Part shown: positions 1 to 15,800 of the stretch, in pieces | Layout: each line of letters begins with the position of its first letter | Numbering within the stretch: the stretch's first letter is position 1 | Assembly (NCBI GenBank): GCA_033239005.1 | Contig: BSQZ01000130.1 | Span: forward strand, 195,001 to 259,000 | Origin: Lamellibrachia satsuma | Taxonomy: Eukaryota > Annelida > Polychaeta > Sabellida > Siboglinidae | DNA: 64,000 bases | Direction of reading: 5' to 3' | Position numbers and translations under genes: made by a program | The notes under the pieces: generated by a model | Database searches by the model: none | The model's input: the letters and a program-made list of their open reading frames with translations, nothing else | Told to the model about the DNA's origin: nothing

Positions 1-103
1 ACTTAAATACAAAGAAGATCCACTGCAGTGATCCTGTTGTTGATTTGAACATGTGTTGTTAGTTGACTCCTCCTAGGTGCCATGTTACGACATGTCCAGT
101 TCA

Positions 104-165
104 CACACACGCACGCGCACGCGCACGCACACGCACACGCACACGCACACGCACACGCACACACA
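104..165. repeat. (CA)n/(CGCACA)n microsatellite
   Basis: CACACG/CGCGCA alternation over about 60 bp. Confidence 0.9.
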
Positions 166-1749
166 GCACTGCAGCATTACATTTGCTAGACATGCTCACA
201 CAAGTAAGTAGTGACAATTAAACACCGTTTGTCGGTCTTGTGTGTTTATTTCAGCATCGGACGGAGTTGGCCAACGTGTATGCTACTCCTCTTTACTATG
301 CTTATCTCCTTATCACACAAACAGCAGGTAACTAGTTACTCGTCTCTCAGTCCCATCACCACAATGTACTGTAGGGGATGGCAGTGTCAATTGAGCCATT
401 TTTTCCTATTCTTTTCGATGTCTAGGGCACAATCACATTCATAAGTAAAAATTGTTTTTACTCACATAAATTATGATTATGAGTAGATAATTTTTTTTTA
501 CCACTATACTATATATAGTATGCATAGATAACTATATATAGCTGATTCAAATAGGGTTGGTAAGCTGGCTCGACTAACACTTGATGTGGAGTAAGTTGAG
601 CCATAGTGTAGCGCAAATTGCGTAAATGCTTTATTTGTATAATTTACATAGGCCTTGTAAACAAAATTCATAACAACTCAGCCAACACATCTACCTAATG
701 GGAACAACACGTCTCTGACAATCTACTCACTTAATTAATAAGTCCACACACTTAATTAAAATAGACTTATAGGTCAATCGCAATCAGTGTAATAAACTGC
801 TAATATGTTTTCTTGTAGCTATCCGATGTCCCAATGTGGTCGGAAAAATGAATTCGTAGACGCATTTTGGGGTATAGAACACTCGTCTTCGTTCTTTAAA
901 CGCTGCTCAACTAACCCTTCCTTGGGCCTTGGGTGGATCAACTAGCCCTGTTCTCACAATTAAGCTTATTTAATTAACTTCTCATTAATGCGTGACGTGA
1001 TGTAAACAATTTACAATTTTCTTTTATGTGCATAAGTAAATAAGTAAATAAGTAAATAGGTAAATAATTTGTAAGTGCACACACACAAAATCTGGTCACG
1101 TGCGTTGATAGTTTATACACCAGGAGACATTAATCACAATTTTTAGCTCACATGTTCTGGCCGTTGTGACAAACGTAGCCTACTATACACGAATGGTGGT
1201 CTAATAACGTGTTCAATCACTGGGTGGTACCATGTAACTGTCGCTGCTTTGGTTTCCTGGGAAACATGGGTGGCTCAACTAACCCAGTGGCTGAACTAAC
1301 ACTGCCTTCCCCTATATGGAAGAAAATTATTGTCTTGAAACACGGCACAAGAAATATTTCTGACCTATGTCATGTAACATTTAATTTAATGATGACACCT
1401 GGACAGTTTTTTTGTTGGACTGGTTGTCAAAAGTGCTTAGTTTCTAATTTGGCAACACGTGTCGTTATCACTATGATATTATGTGTGTAATATTTTGTGA
1501 GCATATGCTTTATTACAGTGGTCGTCACTAACTTGAAACAAAACAAAACGAATATGATGAAATGCGATTTAAATTTTCCTTAATGGTTTCTTGGGATGTT
1601 CACCTTTTTCAAGGAACTATGCGATTACTAGGTAAAGTAGGTAATGACAATTAAACACCTTTTGTTGTTCATGTATGCTATACTGGTTATACGGTATATA
1701 CTTTTAACCTACATTAGTTTAACTTTTTTCCCTACATTTTGAAAAATGG
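166..1749. other. Gene-free AT-rich DNA
   Basis: No convincing gene. GACAATTAAACACC occurs at 212 and 1647, and variants of CTCAACTAACCC recur at about 905, 945 and 1275, which suggests decayed repeats. A short AAGTAAAT tract lies at 1033-1066. Confidence 0.5.
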
Positions 1750-2035
1750 TAGAACAAAATCTACTGCTGCTACTACCGCTACTACTAATAGTGTAACTAC
1801 AGCTATTGTTACTATGAATACTAATAGTGTCACTACAGCTATTGTTACTACTAATGCTACATCACAAACTTTTGCTGCGCTATTGTTGCTGCTACTGCGA
1901 GTATTTCAACTATTGTCGCAACAGCTATTACTGCTAATACTGCGAATACTGCGAATAGTGTTGACATTGTGCTACTGCTTCATATGCAGCTACTACTGCT
2001 ATTGTTGCTACTGCGAATACTGCTACAAATAGTCC
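1750..2035. repeat. Degenerate trinucleotide (ACT/GCT) repeat tract
   Basis: Imperfect runs of TACTGCTACTACTGCTATTG type units; low complexity, no gene. Confidence 0.7.
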
Positions 2036-2053
2036 TGCTATTGAGGGTCACTA

Positions 2054-2205
2054 AACGCCAGTTCACACGTGTGGTCAGTTGTCCGATAGGTCGGGCGACA
2101 CAGAATCGCCCAACCATTTAGTTGTATCGTTTCTTCTAAGCAACAAAAACCGGTGCGTCCTATTGGTTTGGCGACACAATTTCGCCCGTGTGAACGGGCC
2201 TTTGG
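2054..2205. mobile_element. Short MITE, about 150 bp
   Basis: Ends read ACGCCAGTTCACACGTGTGG at the left and, inverted, CAAAGGCCCGTTCACACGGG at the right, followed on both sides by GGGCGA-type sequence. The interior repeats GGCGACACA. Confidence 0.5.
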
Positions 2206-2391
2206 TGCATAGGTGAAGCTACATTTCCACGTGCATCGTCACACCAAGGTTGGTACGTGGCGCCTCCACATATATGTGCACACGCATGCACGCAAAATAT
2301 TATAACGAGGATGACGATAACGATGGGATAGGTAAGACAAAGCCGATAACAATAGCGATAATAATAACAATAATACTATGATGGTGATTGC

Positions 2392-2425
2392 AGTATTAGT
2401 AGTAGTAGTAGTGGTAGTATTAGTG

Positions 2426-2496
<71 letters not shown>
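2392..2496. repeat. (AGT)n trinucleotide microsatellite
   Basis: About 100 bp of AGT with a few GGT/ATT units; explains the poly-Val frame. Confidence 0.95.
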
Positions 2497-2497
<1 letters not shown>

Positions 2498-2999
2498 CCG
2501 AAATCCAGATATGTCTCTCAAAAGGGGTCCCGTAGGCATTTCTTAGTAAAGCTTGATGCCGACAAATTGCGTTATGGTAACTTGGGTGTGGTGAATCCCA
2601 AGAGTGATGTTAGCAAACTGTGGGGTGGGTTCTTGACCCATTAGATGAAAAAAATGCTCCCGATTTGTCCACAAAATAGACAAACACTCTTCTAATTAAT
2701 ATACGAATGTTCTTGTATCAACTTTGGTAGGATGAATTGGGTGGGCCGAATCCCCAAAAAATCCCCAAAAATCGGGTGTGCTGAATCCCCAAAAAAGTTG
2801 GCAAATTGTAGAAAGGGACCTTGGCCGCGTAAATGACCAAACATGCTCGAATCTTTGTGAAAGCCGTTTAGCGCTGTCCGCTTAGCGTCAATGTCCATCG
2901 TGATGAGTCGCCCACAGTATATTTAATAGTCCTCCAAAGTTATGCTTAATAACAGCACTGAACTGACATTCACTATATATTAATATATGTATCGCAGCA

Positions 3000-3615
3000 C
3001 AAGAGCTCTAGATGTCACAGTGCAGTCCATAGTGCAATTAATACTGTGTAGTTAACTTAACATTCGTTTATGAATATGTATGTTTTTGTATGTGGAAGGA
3101 TCCGCATACACAATTGTACCTCTAAAAAAAATCGCATATGTATTGTAGTATACTAATGACCCTATTTGTACAGCTGTGATGCCACCCTAACACGAGATGT
3201 GACTATGAGTTAGCCGCCAGGCGGCGATACTGTTTACCCACCTTGACTTGTGAGGTGCTGCCATTGCGGACTTGATGTGTAACGGTGACTATGGAATGAA
3301 ACTAATACAGAGATGGGCGTAGATTCTAGTACATGTGTTGTAGTTCATTATGTACAGTAATTCGTGGACACATATAAGTTATATGATACACCAAACGGTG
3401 TGTCAGATTGTATTCTATAATAATCGCAATACAAGAGCTCTAGCAATCACATGCCTGTTCATAATGCGATTAACAATGTGTAGTTAACTTAAATTTCGTT
3501 TGTGAACTTAAAAAAATACAATGTAGAAGAGACGTGTTTGAATTTTTTTCGTAATCGATGTGCTCCAACATAGAGCAATTAACAGTGTTAATTTAAAATA
3601 ATTTGTGAACATCAG
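3000..3615 (+). repeat. Three diverged copies of a short repeat
   Basis: 3000-3075, 3424-3505 and 3550-3615 share ACAAGAGCTCTAG, a GCAATTAA core, GTGTAGTTAACTTAA and TTCGTTTRTGAA (the third copy is most decayed). Function unknown; otherwise AT-rich non-coding DNA. Confidence 0.6.
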
Positions 3616-5946
<2,331 letters not shown>

Positions 5947-5969
5947 GATTTTAAGAATGGCCGCACGTA

Positions 5970-6579
5970 CTTACGTATGCATGAATGAATGCTTTAATGT
6001 ATTAATTAGAAAAACATTTGACTGATATTAAAAAAAATCATTGTGCCAAGGTGTGATTGGATACATTAAATATTGGAATGGTTGCTTAGCTGCATTCCAT
6101 ACAGGGTGGATTTAATAGTGGGATTTATTTATGTCAAAAACAACTCTTGTGTGTTTTGTATGCACAATGTGTACAACACAGGCTTGGGTGGGGCTCACCA
6201 TACCGCAACATGTTGCTATAGGCTCGAGTATATTTTGCCCCCAATATTTTCCCAATGTTCGCTACAATGCAGGCGCAAATTTTGCTTGATAACTTCAATC
6301 GGAAGCCATGACTCGCAGCCATCAACTTCAACACCCCCTCCCCAATGTTCAAACGGTCACGACACTTCTACATTTGAGCATAGTCTGGTGAAATAGCGCT
6401 AAACAACAATACTAACGTGCAATATAAAAAGCAGTTGATACGTCGTGTACTTGTAATTATTTTATCAACTTGGCATGTCCTCTAAGTTGACAACTGTTAT
6501 CACAAGATGCACCAAACGTATGTTTATGTTATAAGCACTGAAACTATCCTGGCTGCCAGGGGCGCCTGACTACACCAGT
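5970..6579. other. No gene seen
   Basis: AT-rich sequence with only short chance frames and no repeat structure that I can support. Confidence 0.4.
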
Positions 6580-6905
6580 ACCCGTGGCAGATCGACCTGT
6601 TAAAGCCTTTCAGTTGCTGTTTTAACCAATAATATAGCTCCCTTAGATTGACATGTCCTGCATACGGGAACTCAACTTTAATTGGTAGAGGACCCGTCGT
6701 CGCCAGGCGGATTCATTTATGAGCATTTCGATGGAACGCTCTTTAAAGTTTGGTCGCGGGCGCGTCCAGTTCCCAGAAACACGTCGACCATGACATGTTT
6801 CTGGGAGTGAGTACATATGATTCATCGTACATGTGCATGATGTGTTAGAAAACTGAGAAATGCACGTTTCAACTGGTCGATCTGCCAGGTTTATCGTTCT
6901 ACTAC
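6580..6905. repeat. Inverted repeat arms and a hairpin
   Basis: GTGGCAGATCGACC (6586) and GGTCGATCTGCCAG (6877) are inverted copies about 290 bp apart. Inside, CCCAGAAACA...TGTTTCTGGG (6773-6806) can form a 10-bp stem. May be a foldback or MITE relic. Confidence 0.35.
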
Positions 6906-7579
6906 TACAACCCCTGACTAGCGATTATGATTAATGCTAAGCGTGCACCTTCTACACTAATTGTGTCAAGAGTCACACTATCTCGCGCGGTTGAGCGCGG
7001 GACGTAATGTCACGGTTTCTGCACATGACAAACTGCCAAGTTTGCTGTTACTGATTGCTGGCGGCGCGGCTTCACATGTTTCAACAAAGACAATGTATCC
7101 ATGAGTTTCATTGAGGTGGTATCGTGTAACCACCAAATGTAGATCTACTTCAAATTAGAGTAGCACAGCCTATCAACTAATATGTGAATAGGTATGTATG
7201 ATGGTGGCTATCTGGGTTCAAGGTATATAATTTATTATGTGTATACATCTTAGTTCACATGCAAATGTAAAGAATACTTTTACATAGCGCGGTATTATCT
7301 CATTAGAACCGCGTTACACCCCCCACGCAAACATGTCAGTTCCAACGCCAACCAGATTTCTTTGGGAATCATTCAGCATCCAGTTGCACTGTAATAATAG
7401 CGCAAACACTTCGCTTACATATATCTATCGCCATGTTTTGCCAGGTACTCGTTTGTACTGCTGGGCGAATTGCGGCAACGTGGAATGAATGGAATGGCCC
7501 AAGCTTCGAAACGGCAGCAGAAGGACCCGAATTCCGTTGCTCTCGATGATCCAGTGACTACGCAACTGCGCTTATTTTT

Positions 7580-7800
7580 GCATGGCGCTGTGTTTTGTAT
7601 GTACGTAACGACGAAGGCATTCATTGAGTTGTGTTTTATATGTACGTAATGACGAAGGCATTCATGGCGCTGTGTTTTGTATGCACGTAACGACGAAGGC
7701 ATTCATGGCGTTGTGTTTTGTAAGTACGTGCCGACGAAGGCATTCATGGCGTTGTGTTTTGTTCGTATGTACGTAACGACGAAGGTATTCATGGCACGCA
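7580..7800 (+). repeat. Minisatellite, unit about 44-47 bp, 5 copies
   Basis: Unit: GCGCTGTGTTTTGTATGTAC followed by GTAACGACGAAGGCATTCAT. The short ORFs here on both strands are repeat artefacts. Confidence 0.88.
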
Positions 7801-9188
7801 CTGCATGTAATTTGAACTGTATAATTAATTGTTTTTGTCGCGTTAGCGACGCATCGTCGTAAGGACCGCGTTTCATATCACAGACACACCCAAAGGATTT
7901 CCTTTGTTGGTCCTGGTTATCGATGTCGTTGCTTGGAAACATGGATAAAGGTTAAGTCTTAAAACCGCAGTCAAACATGGTAATTAATGTGTCTACGCGA
8001 CGGTATGTTTTCAAACATAATGCAACTCCGGCCACAGCTGTGACATTTCCTTCAGTTAAAGTGAAGCGAATGTGTAGTTACTTCAGTTGTTCGTTACGCC
8101 ATAAAGCACTTAAAACAAAACATTTTCCTAATATAATTTCATCAACATTCGTTGATAATATTATCTGCTAGCTGCTAGTTAACATTTTGAAACAATGTTT
8201 GAGTTTATTTATTTTCTATTTGCATATTAGCCAATTTATTTTTACTTTGAGAAAACGACTACCGGGTATTATACTGGTTGCACCTTCATATTTCAATAAA
8301 GAAGCGACAACGACAGATATTGAAGCGCTGATCTGATGCATATAATTTTTCGAGTGAACTGTCGGTCAATTATTTGAGGGTAAGTGTATACACATTAAGA
8401 TGATACCGACCTGTTTACGTAAATCATACTACACCGAATATGTCACAGCCTAATAGAAAGTTGTCGTAACATAACTAGTTGGAAAATAACATTAGAAGAA
8501 TTACGTAACATGAAATTAAAGTGTGTCGTAAGAGGAATTGTTCTGGTGGTCTCCAGTCAAAAAAAAACATATTGCAAACGTGCTTTGAAAAAGGGTAAAT
8601 CTGGTGAGTATTTTCATCGAGTTTCATCTAGTAAATGTGACAATTTGTATGGAGACGATTTGGCAGCGAGCATAACTAAGATGAGGCATCCTTGGAATAT
8701 ATGCCAATTTGTAGTGGGACGATCAAATTCCCGAAAACTTAATACATACAAATGTTGACGCGGCAACACTTGTTGCCCAACAACGAGCATATGTAAATCA
8801 TTGAACAAGGACCGATAGAGTTACTTCGTGTTATTGATTACTTGGAATAGTTTCCGTCTCTCCAACGGCGGCTAATAAAACTATGCGCAGATCGTTCCCT
8901 GTGAAGTAACGTAATAACACCTCATGTGTACAGTTAGTTGATGATAACGTTAACTCATGTGTACAGTTAGTTGATGATAACGTTAACTCATATACACGCA
9001 CACACTCGCGTGCATATGACAGAAGAACATTATAATAATGATGATAAAAATATAAAAATAATAATAGTTATTATTATTATTTGATATTATTAATTTTATT
9101 ATCATTATTATTATTTATTCACCCAACTATAAAATATCGAGTGTATGAGAGTGTTTGCGTGAATGTATACGTGAACAACGTGCGGGTG
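7801..9188. other. No gene seen
   Basis: Short frames only (an 82-codon frame at 8510-8758 lacks family features). A 33-bp direct repeat CTCATGTGTACAGTTAGTTG occurs twice at 8920-8986, followed by AT-rich ATT/ATA tracts to 9115. Confidence 0.4.
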
Positions 9189-9566
9189 TGTGTATGTGTG
9201 TATGTATGTATGTATGTATGTATGTATGTATGTATGTATGTATGTATGTATGTATGTATGTATGTATGTGTACATGTGTGTGTATATGTATGTATGTATG
9301 TTTGTAAGTATATATACGTACATGCCTGTATGTATGTATCTATGTACGTATGTATTTGTATTTACGAATGATGAATGAATGAATGCATGTATGTATGTAT
9401 GTATGTATGTATGTATGTATGTATGTATGTATGCATGTATGCATGTATGCATGTATGCATGTATGTATATATGCTTGTATGCATGTATGCATGTGTGCAT
9501 GAATGCATGTATGCTTGCATGCATGTATGTATGTATTTATTCGTGCATGCATGCATGTATGTATGC
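9189..9566. repeat. (TATG)n tetranucleotide microsatellite, about 380 bp
   Basis: TATG runs at 9189-9300 and 9380-9560 with GCATG-variant units. Cys-Met-Tyr-Val ORFs on it are artefacts. Confidence 0.97.
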
Positions 9567-9815
9567 CCACCACTTTATTTAAGATATATCTATGATATCC
9601 TTGACAACAAATATTAACCAGCCAATGGTCGCAAAAAAAGCAGAAAAGGTCAGAAAAGTTGCGATGAATCATAAGTCACGCTTCAGTCTACGCCCACAAA
9701 CGGCTTTGTCAGGTATCTTGTGTCGACGACATTCCGCCACCAGAAGTCAGACAGAGGACGTCGATCAGAGGTTGCAATGTTAAAGATGCGGAAGATGGGA
9801 GTAGGTGACGAGGTC

Positions 9816-9888
9816 ATGTGGAAGTTTATGTGCGTCGCCAGTATCCTACTGGTTGGAGTGGTCAGAACCAACGCATTTATGGACGAAG
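9816..9888 (+). CDS. Exon 1: signal peptide, followed by a GC-AG donor
   Basis: Encodes a start Met, a Lys, then about 14 hydrophobic residues ending RTNAF. The preferred donor is AAG|GCAAGT at 9889, a strong GC-type donor that leaves phase 1, as exon 2 requires. A second possible donor in the same phase is ATGA|GTAAAT near 9947, which would add about 19 residues. Transcript data would decide. Confidence 0.6.
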
Positions 9889-12800
9889 GCAAGTTCGAGT
9901 GCATGGTTAGAAGGGGAAACTTGACATTGGATATTACTATGAGTAAATTAAGTAGCGAGTAAAATAATCGTATGCATATATGATGAGAAATATGTACTAT
10001 TTAAATAGGAATGAAATGTTCATGTAGTTCTGCATGACTGAAACTATTGTATGCAATTATATGTCGATTGTTTATTACTAGCAATGCGAGTATGAGTATC
10101 CACAACATTCATAGAGGGCTGACATGTTTAACGATAAGGCAATATCTTCCTTGCTCACCAGTTCTTTATAGTTAGCTCTTTTTCCTTCACACTGCTCTGA
10201 AGCTTTCGCATCAGCACTTGTTGTTACTCCTAAGTCCTTTTCTTTTATGACATTTCCCAAAATTGAATAACGTCAGCCATTCTTCAGAAAATGTGACTAA
10301 TTTACATACATTGTTTTGAAAATGTTATTTAACATTATTTTAACATTATTTTTTACTTTTCTAAACACCTTTTGTGTCATTCGCAAATGGCAGTACGTTG
10401 CTTGTTATATCGCCGTCCTAGTCATTGAGAGTAAACACTGTCCTAACACTGCTCCTTTTGGCACCCCACTCAGAACTGATTTCCGGTTTGAGACCTCTTC
10501 TACAACGCCGTCTTCTGCCAGTCAACCATTTTTGCATCCAGTTAATTATGCCATCCCCAATCGTAACACTGCGTTGTTATGCTGTATCAATAGTTCCACC
10601 GATGTTGGTTACTGGATACACACCCAATACACACACAGTTATATCCATTTGCACCAGAACTGAATGGCACTGTCTAAAAAAACAATGCATGTCACGCACT
10701 AATAACATACAATATAACATTGCTAGGAATCTAGAATGACATTCATTCATTGTAAAATGTTATCACAGTCCACTTTAGGAATGTGTATTAATTTGTTTAT
10801 CCAAGCCAGAATGCCTTCCAAACAACAAACGATATATAGAACTGAAAATGTGCATGCATTTACGAAGGTTGAGAACAGTCCATGCATGTGATTAATACCA
10901 AAACACGGTATAGTATTATGCTTTTCAAAGAAAGTCAAACGCATATTCTTGGAAACAATGCTTTTATGCGTGATGGTGAACTTGAAAATGAACAACATTA
11001 AACAGTCAATGCTATTTTGTTAAGGAAATAGTGTTGTAGAAACAACTATTATATTATCATTCGGTATATTAGGAAAACATAAATCACAACACGCCTGCTT
11101 GATTCTGTTTTGCGTTTGCTACAGGGACCAGATTTGGTTAGACTTCTGCTAAATATACAAAATTAATCTGTATTTTTGGTTAAATCATATTATATGTTAT
11201 GTATTATAACATATTGACCATCAAAATTAATTATTAATTCACCACAATTTCTTACTAAAATATTGCTCATATATGCCTTCGGATATCGACCCTGCTCTTT
11301 TGCATGCAATGTAAATATGATATTCGAATCGAAACATCCAAATTAAACATATTACGGTTTTACTATATATTTAACATAACCATTTATTAAAACACATTTG
11401 GGCGTTAACAGTTTGCTGCTAGATATATCGTATGCGATATAACATGGTAATAAGAAAGAAATGATCAGACATTGTGGTTTTAAAGTCAGCGAGTTGCGGT
11501 AAGCACAGACTACTATATCTAGTGTGTTCGAATTATAGATGAATTGTGCGTGACAACTGGCGACCAATGTGTGAACTCTTGCGACGGGCTTCAGGACGGC
11601 GACTACCAATCTTGTCGCGGTTGTCACATATACTCTACATGCGACAGGTTGGTTTCAACACCGCACCACTATTTTAAATTGTCAGACACACCGAGACATT
11701 CTGCCACATTTTGACTTGAAAAATGGCAATTTCTAATGTGCAAAATATGCACATAATCATGTTCTACCTAAGTTTTTATATTTGGTTAATATATCTTCCT
11801 CGCGAAAATAGTGCGAATTAATAAACACAACTACAACCAAAGACATAAATTACTATTGAGTTAGTAATGTCATACTATAAGATGTTGAAAAAGGACAATA
11901 ATATTTGACCTATTGCAATCCATATAATAATATATAATTCTAATTAAAGTAGCAATCATGAGCTCAGCTTGCAAGTAACTCTGAATACCAGACTACTCGT
12001 GTGGAACAAATCGATATAATGTTTATGGAATTTCATATATACACATACAAAGGTGCGTCCTTATTTTGTCATCGATACTATGTGTGTTTGGTCAAATTGA
12101 CGTTCAATTAAATCACCAACAAACTGAAGTAGTTTCAGCAAACTTATTTTTTTCTCAAAAACGTCGGTGACAAGAAATATATTTATGACCATTGACACGT
12201 CCCCCCCCCCGTTTCGTATGACACAACTGGATGGGCGGACCCGTGAAGCAATGGTTCGCGTCATGCACCATAATCGCTGCTTTTACAGATCCTTTGAAAA
12301 TTGACACGACATGGGAATTTCTCTTCTATTTGTCATAACACTTGATGAAAGCTACGTAGCAATAATAAAATGCTATGTTGTTATAGTTTCCTGAACGTTG
12401 GAAAACGTAGCTTCATTGTATTGATATAATATTCTAAGCAAATCCTACGCAAGCTACTCTCACTGAGGTTACAGTGGATATATGCAAACACTTTTATGTA
12501 TTTTTTATTGGCAAGGGCTAGTCCATAGACGAATATACATGGAGACAGAAAGAATATACATGGGGACAGAAAGCACGTTCACTGGGGGAGCATAAGTCGC
12601 CGATCCTTGCAAATGAGTGTGAGAGAACGCGGCAGTACGTTCATGCACTACATAGTTTTGTCATGATTAAAGCAAACGAAAACGTGCCTCATGTTCACAT
12701 GTATTATTTTTTTTGAATGGCCCTAATATATCTATTCAGATATTGATATTGTTATGCAAATCCCAGTGGCAATCTATACGACATCAGACCGTGTGCAACC

Positions 12801-15800
12801 GGACTTTTATGGAATAACGTCAACAAAACATGTGATTGGGCGTCGAACTCCTGCAAGCCGTGTAGAGGTAAGGAAATATAGTTATATATTAATACTTAAT
12901 AATTTCGCGCGATAAATTGTTCCATTTGTTTCAGCTGTGTTCATCAGACTGACTTCTTTATTCGGTTTTCTTCTGTTAAGAAATTATATATGTGACTGCA
13001 CAATTTGTAGAGGACATATTTTAGAGAACAGTTGTTACATTGGTATTGTTATTATTGGTGACAACGTTTCCAACTACACAATTGTTTAACGTATGACTGC
13101 TAGCAGCAGTAATATATTAAATTTTATTATTACTGCACGATGCGTACGGATGTATTTAACATAGCTATAATCTGTGCGTCCGGGTGCGTGGCAGAAAGAC
13201 TAGTCGTATTTCTTTTGCGGAACCAACATTCTCGGTTTTTTTTAAAGAAATTCGACATCAAACAGATATCGAAGTAAAAGAACTGTAAAATAATACTGAA
13301 TACTTTCTTCGATAACAACGTATCACAGCAGACATTCAAGGAATACATATTTCCTAAAGCCGTATAAATGCATTTTAGTATAACATGTGGCTAAGTACAA
13401 TGGCGTTACGTGTGCTTGGTTGTATTTTTTTTAATGGCAACAAAACAAACCGGCATTTCCATACGGAACAATTCTGTTTATCTTTATTTATATATGAATG
13501 CAACATACACATATATTACACGGCAGTATATGGTAACATATAGCGACAATTAATTTACAACATATGGATCTTTCTTTTTATAGTCCGTTAAAAGAACGGT
13601 TGACATACAGCTTCAGAACGTTGAAGTAACTGACTTAATGCATGTATATCGTAAACTTGTAATAGTAACCGTAGCACTTTGGAATTGCTGACAATGGTCA
13701 ATATATTGTGTTTCAGCCGAGCTTTGCATCACCACTGGACCAGGTTGCATCCGGTCATGCGCAGGCCTGCCGAATGGGAACTACCAGTCGTGTCGAGGCT
13801 GTCACGTGTTCGCCTCATGCTCCAGTACGCAGCTGTACGACCGGCGGCCATGTCCTGTTAGACTAGTGTGGAACGACATAAAGAAAAAATGCGATTGGAA
13901 GTCTCATACTTGCAAGTCATGCAGAGGTGTGTTTGTGTGTGCGTGCATGCCTGCGTTAATATAATTTGAAGAGCTGAGGCTGCTCGTTGTGGCAATGGTG
14001 GGAAGGGAACAGGGGAGTTGTGCCAGTAGTTCCGGTGGGGGAACTGTAGACGATAAAGTGGAGAAAGACACAAGAGATGCTAGGGAGAGCTCACCTCAGC
14101 CTGGGAGGAAGCTGAGAGGAGGGAAGGTGACAGGTCATAGGGAGACAGGACGTAAGGAGACGGGAAGGAAAGGAACGGGAGGGAAGACAACCAGAGTGAA
14201 GGAGAGGGGAGTAGGGGAGACAGGAGGGAAGGAGAAGGGAGTGGGGGAGACGGGAGGGAAGACAACCGGAGTGAAGGAGAGGGGAGTAGCGGAGACAGGA
14301 GGGAAGGAGAAGGGAGTGGGGGAGACGGGAGGGAAGGGGTCAGGACAGAATGTGATGGAGGGGATCGAAAGGAAGAGTTATTCTGCAGCAGTGATAGAGG
14401 GGGTGAGGAAGAGAGCGAGGGTGTTTGTGGGGGACTCGATAGTTAGGAAGACCGACAGAGTCTTAAACAAGGGAGATGATGTGGTGGTCTGCTTGCCTGG
14501 AGCCAAAATAGAGGCGATAACTGAGAGGGTAAAAAACATCGTAGGCTCGGGTAAGGGTGGATCTGTTTTAGTACACGTAGGGACAAATAACGTAGAGAGG
14601 GAGGGTACAACTGCCATAGTTAGGAAATATAGGCAGTTGGTCAGAACACTAAAACAGACGCGGGTTGAGCAGGTAATACTGTCAGGGATTTTACCTGTAA
14701 TGGGCAGGAGGGGTCACAAATATCGAAATTGTTGGGGGATGGCAATTAACATGTTAGTCCAGAGGCTGTGTAGGGAAGAGGAAGTTGGATTTGTGGATTT
14801 ATGGGGAAGTTTTGTTGGGAGGGCAGATATGTACATGAAGGATGGGCTTCATTTAAGTGGAAAGGGGGTGGCAGTATTCGCGGACAAACTTTCAGCAGCA
14901 GTAGATAGCGACTTGGGTACAATGACAAATATTTTTGGAAGTAAACATTCTTTAAACTAGAAGTGCAGGGGGTTACCTAGAGGTGTCTCAAGCAGAACAA
15001 GAGGCCACTAGCACAAATAAACCAATATCAAATCATCCGAAAAACATCTCTGAAAAAGGTTATAGATGCGTATGTTTAAATGCAAGGAGCATAGTAAATA
15101 AGAAAAACGAATTAAACATTATGGTAGAAGATATTGAACCTCACATAATTGGTATAACTGAATCATGGGCCAACATAGATATAACAGATGCTGAATTAGG
15201 ACTGACAGGATACGTAATGTTTAGAAAAGATCGAATAGGAAGAAGGGGCGGGGGAGTTATTTTATTATGTTAAAGAATCTATTCAGGCTTATGAAATAAA
15301 ACTAGAAAGGGAAGCAGATTGCGATGAAGCTGTTTGGTGCAAAATTGTTTCAGGAAATTCAAAATTAACTATTGGATTAGTTTACCGCAGTCCAAACATA
15401 AACGAAGAGGATAACACAAAAATAAAAACCGCTATAAAGGAAGTTAGTAAAGGGGAATGTATCATAATGGGAGATTTTAACCATGGACACATACAATGGA
15501 ATTCTCTAGAGAGCACAGGGATTGAGGATCAACAATTTCTATGTTTAATCCAGGATAGCTTTCTTACTCAGCACGTACTAGAACCAACCAGGGGAGAAAA
15601 TGTATTAGATATAGTTTTGTCATCACAAAAAGAATTAGTGGACAATGTAAAAATATTTGAACCATTGGGTAATAGTGACCATAATCAAATACATTTTGAC
15701 ATCAATGTAAAATCAGAAAGTAAAAATAAGAAAACGTACAAGAGAAACTTCCACAAAGGTAACTACAAAGATATGAGAAAATACTTAGCACAGCTAGATT

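Noticed and set aside
2378..2644. Poly-valine protein
   Set aside because: (AGT)n repeat; the flanking residues show no family features.
9081..9672. Several overlapping Cys-Met-Tyr-Val and Ile-His-Thr frames on both strands
   Set aside because: Artefacts of the (TATG)n tetranucleotide repeat, which has no stop in some frames.
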